A stretch of DNA of 64,000 bases. Origin: Deltaproteobacteria bacterium (GTDB taxonomy: Bacteria > Myxococcota_C > UBA6777). The DNA lies in assembly GCA_006226375.1 (NCBI GenBank), contig SBHC01000005.1, positions 124,001 through 188,000 on the forward strand, in the 5' to 3' direction. Below the pieces are notes generated by a model, which was not told the DNA's origin, did not search any database, and saw only the letters and a list, made by a program, of their open reading frames with translations. Below, in pieces: positions 60,895 through 64,000 of the stretch. The position numbers were made by a program, and so were the translations under genes. How positions within the stretch are numbered: position 1 is the stretch's first letter; every line of letters begins with the position of its first letter.

Positions 60895-62691
60895 ATGTCT
60901 ATTCTGTTGAGCTGCCAATCCCTCTCGAAGAGCTTCGATCGAGGCCCTCTGTTCCACGATATCACCTTGGGTATAAACCAGGGTGACAAAATAGGTTTGA
61001 TTGGCCCCAACGGAGCAGGGAAGTCGACCTTTATGAAGATCCTGGCCGGGATGGAGAAGAGCGACGGAGGGACGCTCTCTATCCGAAACCATACAACGGT
61101 CAGCTACATCCCACAAGAGTCGCTCTTTCCGGAAGGTTGGACCGCAGAGAAGGTTGTATTGCAAGCCCTGGAAGACATGCCCTGGGACGCCAACGAGAAG
61201 CAGATCGCGCTCAACATTGCGCTCAGTCAAGTGGGCTTGCCCGATCCAAGCCAGGACGTTAGCACCCTGTCAGGAGGATGGAAAAAGCGCCTCTCCATCG
61301 CGACAGCGTTAAGCCGGAAGCCTGACCTTGTACTCCTCGACGAACCCACCAACCATCTCGACATTGAAGGGATCTTGTGGCTGGAAAACCTCCTTAAGGG
61401 TGCGTCGTTTGCTTTCCTAGTCATCACCCACGACCGCTACTTTCTGGAGCAGATCACAACCACCATTGTGGAGATCAACAGCGTCTACGCCAATGGGTTT
61501 CTTCGGGTAGAAGGAAACTACAGCCACTTTTTGGAGCGACGAAGCGAATACTTGGAAGCCCAGCAAAAGTACGAAGAAGCCTTGCAGTCCAAAGTGCGGC
61601 GGGAAGTGGAGTGGTTGCGACGAGGTCCCAAAGCCCGGACCACCAAAGCCAAGTTCCGAGTGGACGAAGCTCACAACCTGATCAATGAGTTATCCAACGT
61701 GCGCTCCCGGATGTCACAGGTCAACACACAGATCGACTTTGACGCCACCAACCGCCAGACCAAAGAGTTGCTGGTGGCAGAGAACATCTCCAAACAGCTG
61801 GGTGACAAACATGTGATTCGAGGTCTCGACCTCAAGCTCACGCGAAAGATGCGTCTTGGCTTGGTCGGAGGAAACGGAAGCGGCAAAACCACCTTGCTTC
61901 GGATGTTGGCCGGCGATATGGAGCCAGACAGCGGCGAACTCAAGCGAGCGCACAACCTTCAGGTGGTTTACTTTCGTCAGGAACGTGAGCCTCTCGATCC
62001 CGAGATTAGCCTCCGTCGCGCGCTCGGACCCGAAGGTGACAATGTTATCTACCAAGATCGTCAGATCCATGTGGCAGGTTGGGCGAAGCGTTTTGGCTTC
62101 CGCACCGAGCAGCTCGAAACCAAGGTGAAGTTGTTGTCGGGTGGAGAGAGGGCTCGTATCGCCATCGCCACGCTGATGCGGCAACCCGCCGACGTCTTAC
62201 TTCTTGACGAACCGACCAACGACCTCGACATCGAAACCCTCGAAGTGTTGGAGCAAAACCTCCTCGATTTCCCCGGAGCCTTGGTCCTTGTCACTCACGA
62301 TCGCTTCCTCCTCGATCGAGTGTGCCAAGTGGTTCTTGCCCTTGACCCAGAGGAAGACGCCACGTTCGTCGCCGACCACCACCAATGGCAAGACCTCAAA
62401 CGTGAACGCCAACGCGCCAAACGCAAAGAAACCAAGCCCCCGGCAGCGCAGCACAAACCAAAGAAAAAGAAGAAGCTCTCGTACCACGAGCAGCGCGAAT
62501 GGGACCAGATCGAAGAGAACATCATGGAAGCGGAGATGGCGCTCGAAGAATGCCAGGCCAACATGGAAGATCCAGACGTTGTGTCGGATCCTTCCAAGCT
62601 CCAAGAAGCCTACGCTGCGATGCAAGCGGCCCAAAAGGAAGTGGAAACCCTCTACGCCCGATGGGCAGAGTTGGAAGCCAAACAAGAGTAG
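60895..62691 (+). CDS. uup: ABC-F ATPase, Uup type
   Basis: 598 residues from ATG 60895 (MSILLSCQSL). Two ABC domains without membrane helices: Walker A GPNGAGKST at 37-45 and GGNGSGKTT in the second half; signatures LSGGWKKRLSIA and LSGGERARIAIA; LLDEPTNHLDIEG and LLDEPTNDLDIET. A charged linker (LRRGPKARTTKAKFR) joins the halves, and the C-terminal 85 residues are a Lys-rich, coiled-coil extension as in Uup. ABC-F proteins act on the ribosome or on branched DNA; Uup helps with ribosome function and precise transposon excision in E. coli. It converges with the DUF4203-like gene with one base between. Confidence 0.9.
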   Translation: MSILLSCQSLSKSFDRGPLFHDITLGINQGDKIGLIGPNGAGKSTFMKILAGMEKSDGGTLSIRNHTTVSYIPQESLFPEGWTAEKVVLQALEDMPWDANEKQIALNIALSQVGLPDPSQDVSTLSGGWKKRLSIATALSRKPDLVLLDEPTNHLDIEGILWLENLLKGASFAFLVITHDRYFLEQITTTIVEINSVYANGFLRVEGNYSHFLERRSEYLEAQQKYEEALQSKVRREVEWLRRGPKARTTKAKFRVDEAHNLINELSNVRSRMSQVNTQIDFDATNRQTKELLVAENISKQLGDKHVIRGLDLKLTRKMRLGLVGGNGSGKTTLLRMLAGDMEPDSGELKRAHNLQVVYFRQEREPLDPEISLRRALGPEGDNVIYQDRQIHVAGWAKRFGFRTEQLETKVKLLSGGERARIAIATLMRQPADVLLLDEPTNDLDIETLEVLEQNLLDFPGALVLVTHDRFLLDRVCQVVLALDPEEDATFVADHHQWQDLKRERQRAKRKETKPPAAQHKPKKKKKLSYHEQREWDQIEENIMEAEMALEECQANMEDPDVVSDPSKLQEAYAAMQAAQKEVETLYARWAELEAKQE

Positions 62692-62692
62692 G

Positions 62693-63388
62693 TCAGACAG
62701 GTTGGGGGATTTGCTTGGGGCCTTTCTGCTGGAATTGAGCGATCACTGCGACAAGAACGATCACGCCCCAGAAGCCCTCGAAGATGTGGAAGTTGAAGTT
62801 GCGGGGGAGCACCTTGAAGTGAAGGGCAAGGGTGAAAAGAGCCACACCCAAGAGGTAACCACCGGCAATCGCAGTGGCGAGAATGAGAGTCGGTCGCTGG
62901 AGCAAGAAGGCCATAAACCCGCCTGCGGCAAACCCAGCAACCAAGGCAAGCCAACCGTAAGGCTTCGGAACGACCGGAACGATCGGGTGTAGCGCAAGAG
63001 CCAAGGCGCCACCGCCGAGCAAGAAGGTGAAGAAGTGGAACAGACGCGGCGCGGTTAAGCCTCCGACCAGCCCCAGAACCACAACCATTGAGATTTGAAA
63101 GTACACATGATTGTCCGCCTGAATCGGCAAAACATCCATCAAGTAAAACGCGAGCGCACCGCCCACACAAGCACCCAGGCAGGCCAGGCTCCACTTGTAG
63201 ATCCGATACCCAAAGAACGCGTAGATCGCACCACAAAGCGCGATCGCTGCTGTCGTAATGAGGAAGGTCTCTGCGTTGGTTTGGGTGAGTCGCTCAAAGC
63301 TACCTGACAGCTTGACGAACATTTTCTGTGCCTGCATCAATTGCATCGTCAGTCCGTCCATAAGTTGAGAAAGAGTTGGAGTTGACAT
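62693..63388 (-). CDS. Multi-pass membrane protein, DUF4203 (TMEM198)-like
   Basis: 231 residues. A polar N-terminal 40 residues is followed by six to seven hydrophobic helices (FLITTAAIALCGAIYAFFGY, MVVVLGLVGGLTA, LLGGGALALALH, WLALVAGFAAGGFMAFLLQ, VIVLVAVIAQF) with many small residues. The RIYKWSLACLGACVGG segment resembles the DUF4203/TMEM198-like family. Function unknown. It is alone on the minus strand between uup and the last partial gene. Confidence 0.65.
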   Translation of the reverse strand: MSTPTLSQLMDGLTMQLMQAQKMFVKLSGSFERLTQTNAETFLITTAAIALCGAIYAFFGYRIYKWSLACLGACVGGALAFYLMDVLPIQADNHVYFQISMVVVLGLVGGLTAPRLFHFFTFLLGGGALALALHPIVPVVPKPYGWLALVAGFAAGGFMAFLLQRPTLILATAIAGGYLLGVALFTLALHFKVLPRNFNFHIFEGFWGVIVLVAVIAQFQQKGPKQIPQPV

Positions 63389-63551
63389 CGAAACGCTCGC
63401 TCATTGTAAGAAGATCGGTTCAGACAGGCAAAAAAACGGACCACTCTACCGCAAGGAGGTCTCGCTTGATGAAACAGACGCTCGGAGTGTGGAACTGAAT
63501 GCGTGGGATGAGAGAAGAGATTCAGGTGGAAAGCGTTTGTGTTCGGACGCT

Positions 63552-64000
63552 CTAGCGAATACGGAAACGGTGTCGAGCAAGAACAGTCACGCGGTAGGTT
63601 CGGCCGTAGCGACGGACCACAGTGGCACGTAACTCATAGCGTCCTGGCTTCAACTTCTTGTTCTGAAACTGAAGGGGAGTCACGAACAATTGGAGCTTTC
63701 CGTTCTGCACACGAACTTGCTGTGAGTCGAGGTGCTTGTGTTTGCCCCGCTTGTACAACACGAAGTTCACCACGCCTGTGCGGTAAGCCTTCTTCAACAC
63801 CAACAACGCGTTCATCTGCACAGTTCCCCGGCTAACGCGAACTGGATTGCGGCGGCTGTGCTTGCGACCCAAACGAATGAAAGACCCGATGCTATCGCCC
63901 GAGGTCGGAAACCGCGAGCTGGCCGCGAACAAAAACCCTCCTTTTCGATACTTTATAACGGTGCGTCGTTTGGCTTCTGCCTCTTGGGTGGGAAAGAAGC
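63552..64000 (-). CDS. 3' part of an unknown gene (5' end outside window)
   Basis: The frame is open to the right edge, giving the last 148 residues or so. Very basic, with beta-rich patterns (VVNFVLYKRGKHKHL, GRYELRATVVRRYGRTYRV, ending HRFRIR). The Pro-Gly-Arg-Tyr-x-Leu-x-Ala-x-Val pattern is typical of Ig-like or fibronectin-like C-terminal domains of exported proteins. No family can be named from this piece. It is followed by 163 bp without features before the DUF4203-like gene. Confidence 0.6.
   Translation of the reverse strand, partial: FFPTQEAEAKRRTVIKYRKGGFLFAASSRFPTSGDSIGSFIRLGRKHSRRNPVRVSRGTVQMNALLVLKKAYRTGVVNFVLYKRGKHKHLDSQQVRVQNGKLQLFVTPLQFQNKKLKPGRYELRATVVRRYGRTYRVTVLARHRFRIR

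Overview
The window looks like chromosomal DNA of a myxococcal-type (Myxococcota / former Deltaproteobacteria) bacterium. Three very large secreted proteins end in a MYXO-CTERM-like tail: a Gly-Cys-Gly-Cys-type motif, one hydrophobic helix and a terminal Arg cluster. Other hints are an FG-GAP/ASPIC protein, a secreted S1 protease with Cys-rich repeats, and MopE-type metal-binding motifs. The class cannot be settled from this stretch. I saw no rRNA, tRNA, CRISPR array, IS element or prophage. Coding density is high and genes are often packed in short same-strand runs.

Left third (1-23 kb). A giant surface gene, cut by the left edge (more than 4,770 residues), carries 27 CARDB modules, a MopE-type motif, a long Cys-rich array and a MYXO-CTERM tail. 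It is followed by a convergent FG-GAP/ASPIC gene, an ABC-2 exporter pair whose ATPase has an in-frame TAA, and an S1 serine protease with Cys-rich repeats.

Middle (23-46 kb). This part is mostly metabolism and housekeeping. It holds a GT5 glycogen-synthase-like enzyme, a PGM1-like ATP-grasp ligase, a DUF3754 membrane protein, a GNAT next to aat, a PIN-like protein and a serine beta-lactamase-like esterase. Next come a glycosidase-like lipoprotein, an autoregulated TetR plus ABC1-kinase pair, a DUF6503-like lipoprotein, a YdjM-like membrane protein, type I asparaginase, an alpha/beta hydrolase and an M17 aminopeptidase. It closes with a gcdH / ALDH7 / class-V aminotransferase run that suggests lysine degradation.

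Right third (46-64 kb). A two-gene ferrous iron operon has a regulator that fuses a membrane helix, a DtxR-type repressor and a FeoA domain, followed by feoB. Then come an 860-bp repeat-rich intergenic region, a second large MYXO-CTERM protein built of ephrin-receptor-like Cys modules, CARDB and MopE motifs, and an MBOAT/SGNH acyl-transfer pair. The end holds a beta-barrel-like lipoprotein, a methyltransferase / GGCT / mnmD run, uup, a DUF4203-like membrane protein and the 3' part of an unknown gene.

The most notable observations are these. The CARDB array has a nine-module super-repeat with an almost exact 3,708-nt register, and the Cys-rich array of the same gene has a second, independent super-repeat of about 444 nt. 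The exporter ATPase has an in-frame ochre codon. The FeoA/DtxR regulator appears membrane-anchored. A repeat-rich intergenic region and a 30-bp element shared by two distant 3' ends remain unexplained.
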